Below are positions 44,967 through 55,078 of a stretch of DNA of 64,000 nt, piece by piece (positions within the stretch are counted from its first letter, which is position 1; every line of letters begins with the position of its first letter). The notes below the pieces were generated by a model, which was given only the letters and a program-made list of their open reading frames with translations, searched no databases and was not told the DNA's origin. The stretch covers positions 744,001-808,000 of the forward strand of contig JAWKTN010000004.1 of assembly GCA_041399065.1 (NCBI GenBank), given 5' to 3'. A program made the position numbers and the translations under genes. This DNA comes from JAGQPD01 sp020426865 (lineage in GTDB: Bacteria; Planctomycetota; Planctomycetia; Pirellulales; Pirellulaceae).

Positions 44967-45111
44967 CGTCATGGCGTATCTGCAATTGTCCCGTCACTTG
45001 CTGCCGGCAGCAAGCGACAGAAGGCAAGAATACCGACGATGTGTTGGTTCTTGTTCGTAGGAGCAATTCTACATGGCGGCTGCCACCGACTACGCGTCTT
45101 CCGTTCCTGAT

Positions 45112-47250
45112 TTACGCCTGTTTCAATTCACGGAACCGTACGGTACGCGTAGCCCCGGCCGCGAACAAGAACACTGCGACAATTCCGAGCGGTGCCGGCT
45201 CGGGTACGGCAATATCCAGTAATCGTACTGTTACATCGTGGGGATGATAAAGCACCTCCCACGAAAATTGTTGACCGTCGGCAAGCGAAACGGGATTATT
45301 TTGAAAGTGACCGACTACGTCGCCAACCGAAGTTAAGATCGTGAATTCGTCACCGACTTCGGGATGAAATAGTCCGTCACCCGCGTCAACCAAATTGATC
45401 TCCAGTGTACCGTTGAGAAGCGTTTCACCGGCTGTCACCTGCAGGACATCATGTTCAACTCCTTCCAGATGGCCGCCAATTTCCACCAGCCAGGTGGCGT
45501 CGGCCGTATTCTCGAAGCGGTCAACGGAGGCAATTCCGGGCGAGTTACCGATGGCGAGCAACCCTTCGTTGACAAGCCCAACGGCGTCGAGCGAGGCGCC
45601 ATCGGCCAGGACCATATCGCCCGTCGAGCGATTGCGCAACATTCCATCCCCTACAAACGCGGCTCCGTCTTCAACGAGCGTATGAGATTCCATCCATAGT
45701 TCAGTGCTCGCGTCATCGAAGTTGGTTTCGCTATTACCGGCAAATTCTACATCCGCGGCAATTCGTACTTTGCCGTCAGCGTTGATAACACCGCTGGAAC
45801 GCATCGTCGCTCCATCGATCCGCACGGCAACGTTTGGCAGCGGGTTTGACAGATTCAATTCACCGTTCATCGTCCACTTGTCGAACACACCTGTCAGCTG
45901 AACGTTTAGTCTGCCGAAGAGACCATTGACATTGAGGACTCCGTCGAACGTGTTGCTGATCGTTGAGTCGATACTCTCGGCGTTGATCGTTGCGATGTGA
46001 TTGATGTCCCACTCGGCGTTTCCACCGCCGTCCATATCGAAGACATTGGCTTGGACGTTCGTGATGCCACCGACGGTCGCGTTACCAACTTGCCGTGCGA
46101 TACCTTCTACTTCGAGGTGTCCCTTCCAGGTTGTGGGGCCGTTGAACTGGACTGTGCCATCGGAGCTAAAGTTGCTGAAAGTCTCGATATGTCCGGCATT
46201 AACAACAGTGTGGCCGTCAAAGGTAATCAGTCCATCTTCAGCAACAACGTAGCGGCCGCCGAGTAGTGTCGTTTCGCCGTCGAACTCCAGACGATCACCT
46301 TCGCCTATCATGACGACGGCATTCTCCATGACTGACGCGTTCGCGGTAACTTGCAGATGCCCCTGGTCGCCCCGTACATTCACGGTTCCGTCGAATTCGA
46401 CGTCACTACCAAGGATCCGCGAAACAGCTGCCGGCACGTTGGAACTTCCGATGTTGATTTGGCTGTTGTTGTCAGCCCGCCAAGGCTCCTCCAAGTTCAT
46501 TGCCAGCGAAGCGCCCGGAGCCATGGTGATCCACCCGCTGAACGAATCCACCAGGGCACTTGCATTAATCGTCAGCGAGCTGCTCGGCGTTTCCAAATTG
46601 AGATGGCCGCCTCCCAAAAAACTGTCGAGGTTGACGGGATACCGCTCCATGCTCCCCTGCGTAATTGTGATACCGCCGTTGGCATCGGGATGAATCTCGC
46701 CTCCCAGTCCAAACGGTTCATAGCTTTCAACAAGAATGTGTCCTCGACCAGAGATCGTGCCGTTTGCGATTGTGGTACCAAACAGCCGCACATCGACGTT
46801 ATCGACCATGTGAAAGCGAGCATGCGGTTGCAGGAGCAATTCACCTTGAAAGTCGTGGAAATTCGGACCGGCAGCCGGACGAACGATCAGCTGCGAGTTC
46901 TCTCCGGTAATATGAGCTTGATCAAACGACACGAGCTCGCCGCCAGCCAGGTCCAGCGTCATTCCATCGGAAATCTCCAGATACTTGTACCCAGTGCCTG
47001 GCGCCCCCAGATATACCGTCGAGTTTTTCGCGCCCGGCAGGTTGCCGATATAAACTTCATCATCCGGACCGGGCACAATGTTCGGCGCCCAATTTCCGGG
47101 CATACTCCACATCCCATCGCCCGTATTCCACGACATTGACGCACTACGGACAGTGGCGGGGAAAAGCAGAGCCGATAGCACAATCGTGGCTGCGGCGACG
47201 AATCTACATGTCTGGTGGTGACTTTTGTCTTGGGCCATTTCAGTTCTCAC
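45112..47250 (-). CDS. PEP-CTERM secreted beta-solenoid protein
   Basis: The 712-residue protein has a signal peptide (FVAAATIVLSALLFPATVRS) and an autotransporter-like start (MSWNTGDGMWSMPGNWAP). A long run of short beta-solenoid turns rich in Gly, Asn, Asp and Thr follows. The C-terminus carries a PEP-CTERM sorting signal: VPEPAPLG, a hydrophobic helix (IVAVFLFAAGA) and a basic tail (RTVRFRE). Such proteins are cut and released by an exosortase, usually in exopolysaccharide-producing bacteria; no exosortase gene is present here. It is expected to be part of the extracellular matrix or surface. Confidence 0.85.
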   Translation of the reverse strand: MRTEMAQDKSHHQTCRFVAAATIVLSALLFPATVRSASMSWNTGDGMWSMPGNWAPNIVPGPDDEVYIGNLPGAKNSTVYLGAPGTGYKYLEISDGMTLDLAGGELVSFDQAHITGENSQLIVRPAAGPNFHDFQGELLLQPHARFHMVDNVDVRLFGTTIANGTISGRGHILVESYEPFGLGGEIHPDANGGITITQGSMERYPVNLDSFLGGGHLNLETPSSSLTINASALVDSFSGWITMAPGASLAMNLEEPWRADNNSQINIGSSNVPAAVSRILGSDVEFDGTVNVRGDQGHLQVTANASVMENAVVMIGEGDRLEFDGETTLLGGRYVVAEDGLITFDGHTVVNAGHIETFSNFSSDGTVQFNGPTTWKGHLEVEGIARQVGNATVGGITNVQANVFDMDGGGNAEWDINHIATINAESIDSTISNTFDGVLNVNGLFGRLNVQLTGVFDKWTMNGELNLSNPLPNVAVRIDGATMRSSGVINADGKVRIAADVEFAGNSETNFDDASTELWMESHTLVEDGAAFVGDGMLRNRSTGDMVLADGASLDAVGLVNEGLLAIGNSPGIASVDRFENTADATWLVEIGGHLEGVEHDVLQVTAGETLLNGTLEINLVDAGDGLFHPEVGDEFTILTSVGDVVGHFQNNPVSLADGQQFSWEVLYHPHDVTVRLLDIAVPEPAPLGIVAVFLFAAGATRTVRFRELKQA

Positions 47251-47270
47251 ATCGAATTGAGTGTCAAGTG

Positions 47271-48143
47271 TTATTTTCCATGAGACGCATCTGTGTCGTC
47301 AGCAACAAACGAGATCGAACGATCGACCTTGCCCTTGCTGCGTGTTTCAAAACCGTTGCGAATACTCCCATCGAGTTTTGGAACACCCGCGTCGATCTGT
47401 ACGGTCACGATGCCGCCGGCCGTTGTGAGCTTCCCAGCGTGGACCGCAGCCGGACAAATCAAGCTGGCAAAGTCGTACGCGTCCGTGCCGTAGATGATTC
47501 GCCCCTTGAGGTCCTGTGGGGCGGGAGGACAGCGAAAAGAAAAACGTTGCCCGATGAAATCTCGATAGGCAAAACCGGTCGAGGTAAATTTCGTCTCCCA
47601 GGTAATCTCCGGAAGCAGTGCCGCCCGGTCCGTGTCGACTGCAGCGACAGCCGATTCGTCAACGAAAGCGATACTACGACGCGTTTCCGGACGATCGCGC
47701 GACTGCACGCCGTTACGGGAGCTGCCACCATACGCTTTCTCACCGGGGTTCAACTGAACGGTCACGATGCCCCCTCGGCTGTCGATCTTTCCCGCATGCA
47801 TGGCGGCGACACAGATCACACTATCACTTGGGTAGCGGTCCGTTCCGAATAGACCATCGAGACTTTGGCCAGCGGGCATTGCGGGGCACTTCACCGTTAG
47901 CCGCTGACCAAGAAACTTGTCGGCGTCGAATTGGAATTGCCGGAGTGTCGTATCCCATGCAATCGTGGGTACGAATCGGTCCTCCGCCGACTCGGCCGTC
48001 ACACCGCCTTTCGCCGCCAACGGGCTGGGCATTCCCTGACCCATTGCCTCTCGCTCGCAGTACAAGCCAACCGCAAGAACCAAGGTGAGGTGTGAAAAGC
48101 GAAGGCAGACATCGTAATGTTTTCGAATACAAAAGTAGTTCAT
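47271..48143 (-). CDS. Secreted protein with two LCCL domains
   Basis: The 290-residue protein has a signal segment (FSHLTLVLAVGLYCEREAMG) and two LCCL domains. The first includes GQRLTVKCPAMPAG, GTDRYPSDSVICVAAMHAGK and GGIVTVQLNPGEKAYGGSSR. The second includes GQRFSFRCPPAP, GTDAYDFASLICPAAVHAGK and GGIVTVQIDAGVPKLDGSIR. Each keeps the two Cys, the Y-x-x-x-S-x-IC-x-AA-x-HAG signature and the GS-x-x-NG end. LCCL domains, first described in animal cochlin and limulus factor C, are thought to bind lipopolysaccharide or other ligands. It lies 20 bp upstream of the PEP-CTERM gene on the same strand, so they are probably co-transcribed. Confidence 0.88.
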   Translation of the reverse strand: MNYFCIRKHYDVCLRFSHLTLVLAVGLYCEREAMGQGMPSPLAAKGGVTAESAEDRFVPTIAWDTTLRQFQFDADKFLGQRLTVKCPAMPAGQSLDGLFGTDRYPSDSVICVAAMHAGKIDSRGGIVTVQLNPGEKAYGGSSRNGVQSRDRPETRRSIAFVDESAVAAVDTDRAALLPEITWETKFTSTGFAYRDFIGQRFSFRCPPAPQDLKGRIIYGTDAYDFASLICPAAVHAGKLTTAGGIVTVQIDAGVPKLDGSIRNGFETRSKGKVDRSISFVADDTDASHGK

Positions 48144-48235
48144 TGACTTCTCCTCGTTGGAATATTGTTGTGAGCCTGACCATTGGTGCAGTCATGGCCG
48201 TGGCCTTCACTCACCTTCACGTGGTGGATGGCCAT

Positions 48236-49864
48236 CTATCGGTGATTGATACGTCGAATGCCACGGGTTGTCGGGACGACGGCATCGGTGACACCGTCGG
48301 AACACGCAATCAGGAGCGACGATTCGTTCTCGAAGAACACATCACGCGCGTCAGCTAACGACCTTCTGTTGTCACGCCCATGCAATGACGGACGTGTTCG
48401 TTGTTGAGTGACGGACGGAGTCGGAAACCACAAGAGCGGTCGGTACGATGCCGCGACAGGGTCGAGTTGAGTGAACAGATCCAAGATTGGATGATCTTCC
48501 CGAGTAAACGGCCAGCTGTCGAGACGCAGACCACCGACGCCAGAGTGCGGCACTGCGACTTTGATATTGTTTTTCAGCCTCGCCAGCGATAGGTCATAGT
48601 CCGCGCCGGATAGCGATGTCCCGCCAATCAGAAGATTGCCATTTGCGTAGGAATGGATTGACTTCGCAGTATCCTGCTTATTGGTCATCGCGATCGTAAC
48701 GCGCCCGTCGACTCCAAACGTTGGGTCTGGAGTGCCGGACTCGGTCAGTCGCAGAGCCAGGAAATCTTGCGAATGAATCGAATCGGACTTCATGACACTA
48801 CCCACCGCCACGACCGTTCCGTTAAGGCTAGCCGTCACCCCGCTCAGTGTCGCATGTTCCCCGTCCGAATCGTACACGCCGTCGAGATTGAATGTCGGAT
48901 CGAGAGCTCCGTTCGCCAACCACCGGGCAACGAACACCTTATCGTTGCCATTTGTTTCGCCGTTTCCGACCGCAACAATCTTGTCATTTCCTACGACGGT
49001 TACCCCGGTTATCCATCCCGACTGCCATTGTCCAGGCAATACCGCAATGCCGTTTGTGCCAAAGCTGGTGTCAATATTTCCGTTGCCAGTAAGCTTGGCA
49101 ATCATCCCGCGACCTTCCAGCGTACCGTCCGCTGAAATGCCACCTAACACGTATCCGCCAACATGCGCCACGGCAGAATACACGTCCATCGATGCATTAA
49201 GTACCTTGATACCGCCACTGCCAAAGGAACCGTCGATGCTCCCATCTGACAGGTTGAAACGGACCATCAGCGTGGACTTAGGGAAACTGTTGCTAGTTGA
49301 GTTCCCGAAGACTATGAGTTTGTCATCGGCAATAAATCCCACTTTTGGATTCATTTGGCTGCCGCCAGCGACATCGTATGTTGCTTTTCCTGAGTCACCG
49401 AATGTGGCGTCAAGTAGTCCGTTGGCGTGGTACCTGGCAATTGCGACTACAAACACACCCTCGTCAGTCTGCGAACGTCCAACGACAAGCACCTTGCCGT
49501 CATCCTGGAGTATTGAAAAGGAGGGCAAATCATCGCCACCTGCGAAATCGGTCACGGTATGTCCCCCTCCGTCCTCGCCAAAGCTCGTGTCCAATGTTCC
49601 GTTGGACTCAAAACGCGCGATGGCGAAATTGGACTCACCCGACACCAAATGAGACGACCCTACCAGCAGCACCTTGCCGTCGGGCTGCACATTCATATCT
49701 TTGAGATAGTCGTTGGTACCTCCGAAGTCCGTGCCGGTAATCCCCCAGCCGTAGTTGAAGGTCGGGTCGAGTCCTACGGCGAACAACTCACGCTGTTCCA
49801 GTGCTTCGACGCGCAGTGTGGGACGTGTTGTCTGTTTCGCTGTCTTCTTACGTGTGCGTGCCAT
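48236..49864 (-). CDS. Secreted delta-60 repeat propeller protein
   Basis: The 542-residue protein opens with a basic tract and VEALEQRELFAV, a variant of the LEPR-XLL-type export signal of Planctomycetes. At least eight delta-60 repeats follow, each ending like LDPTFNYGWGI, LDTSFGEDGGG, LDATFGDSGKA, IDGSFGSGGIK, IDTSFGTNGIA, LDPTFNLDGVY and PDPTFGVDGRV, interleaved with QPDGKVLLVG-type strands. They are expected to form a beta-propeller. The last 110 residues are unlike the repeats. The ATG at 49864 has an AGGAATGAGAG site. The protein is probably surface or extracellular; its function is unknown. Confidence 0.83.
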   Translation of the reverse strand: MARTRKKTAKQTTRPTLRVEALEQRELFAVGLDPTFNYGWGITGTDFGGTNDYLKDMNVQPDGKVLLVGSSHLVSGESNFAIARFESNGTLDTSFGEDGGGHTVTDFAGGDDLPSFSILQDDGKVLVVGRSQTDEGVFVVAIARYHANGLLDATFGDSGKATYDVAGGSQMNPKVGFIADDKLIVFGNSTSNSFPKSTLMVRFNLSDGSIDGSFGSGGIKVLNASMDVYSAVAHVGGYVLGGISADGTLEGRGMIAKLTGNGNIDTSFGTNGIAVLPGQWQSGWITGVTVVGNDKIVAVGNGETNGNDKVFVARWLANGALDPTFNLDGVYDSDGEHATLSGVTASLNGTVVAVGSVMKSDSIHSQDFLALRLTESGTPDPTFGVDGRVTIAMTNKQDTAKSIHSYANGNLLIGGTSLSGADYDLSLARLKNNIKVAVPHSGVGGLRLDSWPFTREDHPILDLFTQLDPVAASYRPLLWFPTPSVTQQRTRPSLHGRDNRRSLADARDVFFENESSLLIACSDGVTDAVVPTTRGIRRINHR

Positions 49865-50168
49865 TTCTCTCATTCCTGTTTGCTGATAATCGTTACCAAA
49901 TTGGATGCCGTGAAGCGGTGCGTGCCGCGGGCTAAGATGGTTGGGCGCAGCGAATCGCTGGATCGAGCGCGAAATACGGAAAATCTGGGCATTTCGCGGT
50001 CCTCGCGGCTATTTTCGATTTCTTGCGAAATTGCGGCGCATGATGCAAAATACTTTTGCGCCTATCTCCCTATGCGCCTTGCCGCAGCATGGAAAATAGA
50101 TGGCGACAATCTGCCTGCGTCTTCAACCATCTTGGAGACAGAGTCGCATTTGACGAGCGAGAGGGAAC

Positions 50169-50744
50169 ATGGGATCTACCGATTCATCTTCTGACAGACT
50201 TCCCGGATCACTTGAGCTGGGTGAGTATCGCGATTGGCTGAGATCGTGCGTCGTACAGGTATCGAGACGTTACCAGGCCAAATTCGACGCGTCGGATATC
50301 GTGCAGGAAACGCTGACGGAGGCACATGCAAAAATCGATTCGTTCCGCGGTTCCACTCAAGCCGAACTTGCCGGTTGGTTGCGCACGATGCTCACGCGAA
50401 ACGTACTGGACAGCATTCGACGACTTCGAGCGCGCAAGCGGGACGTCGCCAACGAAGTGCGACTGCGAGTCATGTCGACCCAGTCACTACGCGGACGCCC
50501 GCAGGCGCAGTTCTCTGCCGATACAGCAACTCCCAGCAGGCGTCTGCTGAACAACGAAGATCTATGGCGATTGCGCGAGGCCATTGACCGTTTGCCAGAA
50601 GCACAGCGACAAGCTGTGGCATTGCATCATCTGGAAGGGCTAAGCCTGGCGGAAGTCGCCGCGAGAATCGATCGGTCCACCACCGCAGTTGCCGGACTCG
50701 TCCATCGCGGCTTGCGAACGTTACGACGTCAGTTGGGAGATTGA
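50169..50744 (+). CDS. ECF-family RNA polymerase sigma factor
   Basis: The 191-residue protein has sigma region 2 (YQAKFDASDIVQETLTEAHA, GWLRTMLTRNVLDSIRRL) and region 4 (LPEAQRQAVALHHLEGLSLA, EVAARIDRSTTAVAGLVHRG). It should direct RNA polymerase to a specific promoter set. The Ser/Thr-kinase gene begins one base after its stop, a layout described for planctomycete ECF groups in which a kinase replaces the anti-sigma factor. The 304 bp between it and the divergent delta-60 gene contain no gene and may hold an autoregulated promoter. Confidence 0.93.
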   Translation: MGSTDSSSDRLPGSLELGEYRDWLRSCVVQVSRRYQAKFDASDIVQETLTEAHAKIDSFRGSTQAELAGWLRTMLTRNVLDSIRRLRARKRDVANEVRLRVMSTQSLRGRPQAQFSADTATPSRRLLNNEDLWRLREAIDRLPEAQRQAVALHHLEGLSLAEVAARIDRSTTAVAGLVHRGLRTLRRQLGD

Positions 50745-50745
50745 A

Positions 50746-53700
50746 ATGTCTTCGTCCGCTTCGGATATCGATTCGCCACTTTCCTCAAGCGACGACCGCT
50801 TGGAACTGGCCCTGGAAGAAGCGATCAATGGTCTTGAGAGCGACCAAGGTTTTGACCGAGATGCCCTGATCGCCAAGTATCCCGACCTGGCTGAAGACCT
50901 TCATGCATTTGTCGACAACTGGCTGTCGATGGAACAGGCAACCGAAGATGTTGCACGAGTCGGACTGGCTGGCATGGCACAGCCTCAAGACGACCTGTGT
51001 GGCAGAACGATTGGAGACTATGAAATACTGGAGCGGATTGGCAGCGGCGGGATGGGGCTTGTGTTCCGAGCGCGACACACGCAGTTGGATCGTGTCGTGG
51101 CGTTGAAAATGGTCTGGAACTCGTCCCGCGACAAATCAAGGTTTCGAATCGAAGCGGAAGCCGCCGCTTCGCTTCATCATGCCAATATCGTGGCAATTCA
51201 TGAAATCGGTGAACTCGAAGGCCAACCATATCTTAGTATGCAGTTGATCGATGGCAAGAATCTGCAGCAGCGTTTAGATGAAGGGCCTCTGATGGACCGT
51301 GACGCGGCACACCTGGTCCGGACACTTGCCGACGCCGTCCATTACGCACATCAACGCGGCGTACTCCACCGTGACTTGAAGCCGGCCAATGTCCTGTTGG
51401 ACGAAGATGAAAAGCCGTTCGTCACCGATTTTGGACTCGCCAAGCAGCTGGACAACAGTGTCGAGATCACGCGCAGCGGCGCCATTCTGGGAACCCCAGG
51501 TTACATGGCCCCGGAACAGGCAATGGGACGAGTCAAATCGGTGACGGTGGCGGCGGACGTGTATGGCCTCGGTGCCATTCTCTACGCTGTTTTGACAGGT
51601 CAGCCGCCGTTTCGCAGCGATAGCGATCTGCTCACGCTGCGCCAAATCATCGAAGACCCACCCGTTGCTCCGCGGTCGCGATGTGCCACCATCGACCGAA
51701 ACGTCGAAACGATCTGCCTGAAATGCCTGGAAAAGAACCCCGCCCAACGCTATGCCTCGGCCAAACATCTTGCCGAGGATCTGGAACGGTATTTACGGGG
51801 CGAGCCTGTCGCGGCACGACCCATTGGTATCATTGAACAACGGTGGCGATGGTGTTGTCGCAATCCGATGTTGGCTGCCACGTCGATTCTGGCATTGCTC
51901 TTGTTATTGGCGACGTTAATTGTCTCGCTCAGTTTCGCCTATCGCGAAGCGACGGCACGTATGGCAACCGAGCAATCGCGCATGCGCGAAGTCGCGATGC
52001 GTAAGATTGCGGCAACGGAACGGGCCAATGCCGAATCGCAGTACCGTGTCGCCCAACAAGCGTTGGCAACCCTCTACACACACAACGGTATCTGGGCGTC
52101 GCAGGCCGACCTCGACGGCGATGCGTTACTGTGGTTCGCTCGTGCCGCTCAGCTCGAAGGCATTGACGACGTCTCGTCGAAAATGAATGGCCAGAGATGT
52201 CACAGTTGGTTGCACAGTTCACCGATCCCCGTCAGCACGCACTGGTTCGACGTGAGCGGCATTGACGATATCACGCGAAACTGGTCATTGTGGCAGATGT
52301 GTCCCAACCAGCCATTCCTTACATTCAAGTCCAATGGTCAATTCGGTGTCTGGAACTACAAGAACGACGAAATATGGCGACCGTCCAATGAGTTATGGTG
52401 CGTCGCATCCGCGAGCTGGAACGAGCACGGCGATCGGCTGGCCCTGGGATGCCACACTGGCCACACGCATGTCGTCGATTCATTTAGCAAGACGCTGCTG
52501 GCAACCTACATTCTCGATGCACCCGTCGTACACGTGACGTTTTTTGGCACGGGAACGCAACTTGCCATTGCCACCCAACGCTCGGTGGCCGTCGCTGATT
52601 TCGACTCGGAATCCACGGTTCGGGTGATCTATAACGTTGAAGAGGGAAACATCGCGTCCGTCGTCGTCGCACCTGATAACGACACCGTAGCGATTTCCAC
52701 GACCGATGGTACGGTCGCGTTGGTCTCGCTGTCCGCCGATGCCGGCACGTTGATTTCACAAATCGAAGGATTGCATTACGACCAACAGACGGCGAACCTA
52801 AACTTCCTGCCGGTGTTTTCCGCCGACTCAAGTCGCATCATCGTCCGATCCAGACCGCGAACCGTCGAGGTGTTCGACGTCGGCATGGGCACGTCCGTGT
52901 CGCGGCGATTGCTTACGGAAGAAGAGTTCGCGTTCGCAGTGTCTGCCGATCGACGGCGTTGTGCCGTTGGAGGCGACACTTACGCCCGTCCGTTGACGTT
53001 GCGATGGAGCCCCGACCGTGTGGAGATGATTCGACACAACCTGCGACTCGTCCATCAAGACGCCGTTACGGATCTGTGCTTCGGTGGCAATGACCTGATC
53101 GCGACATGTGGGCAAAATCAACAGGTCAAGCTGTGGTCACTGAAGGGACAATCTTCGAAAACGGGGCGGTATAACGAACGCGCCATTCCGTTGGCAACAC
53201 TGGCACATACCGAGCGCGTCGTCGGGATGCGGATGGGTGTTTCGGCCGACACATTGATCACTGTCCAACGAGACGGTTTGGCACGCGTTTGGCAAGTTCC
53301 CGACTTCAAACCACCAGGGTACTATGTGCAAACCAACCGAGGCGGTTCGACGATAAGACTTCTCGACCAAGGACATTGGATCATTGCTGGGACCACGCAT
53401 TGGGACGGCCACGTCGTCAGGTCGAGTGTCCGACGCACCAAAGACGGTATGGTCTTTGCCGAAACGCCGCAGCGCCACCTCAGTGAAATGGGGGCCGTGT
53501 TGGACACCGGGATTTCCACTGACGCCTCGATACTTGTTTCGTTGCACAGCAATCCACATCGAAGCGCTGACACGATCATCACCGAGGCAGAATACGCTGG
53601 GAGCATTCAATTGTGGCAACTTCCCGGTGGTGCCGCTATCGGCCAAGCGATACGAACGAGTGCGGAACCGCGGTCGGTTGTCATTCTTCCTGGTGCCACG

Positions 53701-54567
53701 ACAGCCGCCGTATTGCTGGCCGATTGGCGAGTCGTGTTCGTAGATTTTGCCCGCTGCGAAATCGACCGCACGATTGAGCCCGATGATACGATGGTAGTCC
53801 GCAACGTGGATGCTGCTGGCCGCCCCACCGAGTTGTTCAACGGGCGGCTTGAGTATCGTGGTGATGCAATGGTTTCCTGGGGGCTGGGAACCGGGCTACA
53901 TGTATACGATCCCTCTGGAAAACGGTTGAAGTGCCGCACGGAATTTGCCAGACAATGGGACATTCGCAACCTGGCGTTGTCCCCTGATGGCGCCACGATT
54001 GCACTATCGACGTCCTCGGACCGTTTGATGCTCATCAACAGTAACAATGGGCAGATTCTGCAAGAGTTGATTCACAGCTCACCAATCGAGTCGATTTCGT
54101 TCTCTGCGGATGCAAAGATCGTTTTGACCGGTTCGCTTGATGGCCGCGTGCGGATGTTTTACGTGGCTACGGGCGAGCGTAAGGGGACTGACTTGGTTCA
54201 CAATGATGGAGTACTCGATGCCGTCGTGTCCCCTGACTATACTTGCCTGGCAGCGTTGACCATGGACCGGCGAATCATTGTCTGGGACGTCGCCACGGGA
54301 ATGTGGGGCATGCGACCGATCGTTGCCCCGATTGGTACCAAGCGAGTCCTCTTCAGTTCCGATTCGCGTTACCTCTTGACCATGGGGATCGGCACCGAGT
54401 GTCTTGTGTGCGACCTGGCGGAAGCGATGCAAAGCTGCGACGACCTCCAACGAGCGACGCTGGTGGGCGAATTACTTTCGGGCAAACGTGCCTCTAACGA
54501 AATGGACAACCTGACTTCCGAACAATGGCTGCAACGCTGGCAAGCATTCCAAGGCATAAGTAAATGA
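50746..54567 (+). CDS. Membrane Ser/Thr protein kinase with WD40 sensor region
   Basis: The 1273-residue protein has an N-terminal regulatory stretch, then a Hanks-type kinase domain (about 93-360) with GSGGMGLVFRA, ALKMV, catalytic HRDLKPANVL, DFGLA and APE (MAPEQA). A single transmembrane helix follows at about 376-398 (MLAATSILALLLLLATLIVS), then a short coiled coil (about 400-440) and two or more WD40-type propellers to the end. The kinase is cytoplasmic and the propeller region extracytoplasmic, as in many planctomycete kinases. The ATG at 50746 has GGGAG upstream; the frame continues upstream inside the sigma gene without homology. It probably controls the adjacent sigma factor. Confidence 0.92.
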   Translation: MSSSASDIDSPLSSSDDRLELALEEAINGLESDQGFDRDALIAKYPDLAEDLHAFVDNWLSMEQATEDVARVGLAGMAQPQDDLCGRTIGDYEILERIGSGGMGLVFRARHTQLDRVVALKMVWNSSRDKSRFRIEAEAAASLHHANIVAIHEIGELEGQPYLSMQLIDGKNLQQRLDEGPLMDRDAAHLVRTLADAVHYAHQRGVLHRDLKPANVLLDEDEKPFVTDFGLAKQLDNSVEITRSGAILGTPGYMAPEQAMGRVKSVTVAADVYGLGAILYAVLTGQPPFRSDSDLLTLRQIIEDPPVAPRSRCATIDRNVETICLKCLEKNPAQRYASAKHLAEDLERYLRGEPVAARPIGIIEQRWRWCCRNPMLAATSILALLLLLATLIVSLSFAYREATARMATEQSRMREVAMRKIAATERANAESQYRVAQQALATLYTHNGIWASQADLDGDALLWFARAAQLEGIDDVSSKMNGQRCHSWLHSSPIPVSTHWFDVSGIDDITRNWSLWQMCPNQPFLTFKSNGQFGVWNYKNDEIWRPSNELWCVASASWNEHGDRLALGCHTGHTHVVDSFSKTLLATYILDAPVVHVTFFGTGTQLAIATQRSVAVADFDSESTVRVIYNVEEGNIASVVVAPDNDTVAISTTDGTVALVSLSADAGTLISQIEGLHYDQQTANLNFLPVFSADSSRIIVRSRPRTVEVFDVGMGTSVSRRLLTEEEFAFAVSADRRRCAVGGDTYARPLTLRWSPDRVEMIRHNLRLVHQDAVTDLCFGGNDLIATCGQNQQVKLWSLKGQSSKTGRYNERAIPLATLAHTERVVGMRMGVSADTLITVQRDGLARVWQVPDFKPPGYYVQTNRGGSTIRLLDQGHWIIAGTTHWDGHVVRSSVRRTKDGMVFAETPQRHLSEMGAVLDTGISTDASILVSLHSNPHRSADTIITEAEYAGSIQLWQLPGGAAIGQAIRTSAEPRSVVILPGATTAAVLLADWRVVFVDFARCEIDRTIEPDDTMVVRNVDAAGRPTELFNGRLEYRGDAMVSWGLGTGLHVYDPSGKRLKCRTEFARQWDIRNLALSPDGATIALSTSSDRLMLINSNNGQILQELIHSSPIESISFSADAKIVLTGSLDGRVRMFYVATGERKGTDLVHNDGVLDAVVSPDYTCLAALTMDRRIIVWDVATGMWGMRPIVAPIGTKRVLFSSDSRYLLTMGIGTECLVCDLAEAMQSCDDLQRATLVGELLSGKRASNEMDNLTSEQWLQRWQAFQGISK

Positions 54568-54983
54568 AGCTGGCCCCGCACCTGCTCCGCCGCCCTGCGG
54601 GCCGCTCAGGTTGCCAATTGTCTCTGAGTGGGATCCTGTCTGTTATGGCAATGCTGGCCATATGTTTTATCTCTTTCGCCGTACTACGTTGTCATTCTGC
54701 AACCTGGGAATCTGCGGAACACACGGCAGATCTCGTCCAGGAACTGGCGCGTGACAGCCTCGCAAGTGGTGATCACTTCTTGTCGCCTAGCGTTGTCAGC
54801 CGATTGCTCGACCAACCAAAGTATGCGTATCTTGAGAAAAATCGAGATGATGACGTGATGCTATCGGACAATGAAGTCGTCTGGTTCGCTCCGAACAGAG
54901 AGTACTCGATTGGTCTGGATGCGGAAGGACGTGTCCTATGGAGAGTCAACGGACGTCGCGTCGAACCGGCAGCTCAGAATTGA
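54564..54983 (+). CDS. Small membrane-anchored protein
   Basis: The 139-residue protein has one N-terminal transmembrane helix (GILSVMAMLAICFISFAVL) and a soluble extracytoplasmic tail containing SPSVVSRLLDQPKYAYLEKN and EYSIGLDAEGRVLWRVNGRR. No family was recognised. Its ATG overlaps the kinase stop by four bases (ATGA), so it is translationally coupled and belongs to the sigma/kinase operon. A role as an accessory to the kinase is plausible but is inference. Confidence 0.68.
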   Translation: MKLAPHLLRRPAGRSGCQLSLSGILSVMAMLAICFISFAVLRCHSATWESAEHTADLVQELARDSLASGDHFLSPSVVSRLLDQPKYAYLEKNRDDDVMLSDNEVVWFAPNREYSIGLDAEGRVLWRVNGRRVEPAAQN

Positions 54984-55046
54984 GAACCAGATCTGTTCTC
55001 CGTGGTTTTGCCGCGAACCTCGCCCAGGGTGCAGGGGAATACTTTA

Positions 55047-55059
55047 TGGTTCGAGGTAT
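55047..55059 (+). repeat. TGGTTCGAGGTAT, single-arm copy
   Basis: This 13-mer is identical to one arm of the hairpin at 59366-59402, and 12 of its bases are shared, inverted, with 15163-15174. No matching second arm was seen nearby. Confidence 0.5.
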
Positions 55060-55078
55060 GGCGGACAAACGGTCGATC

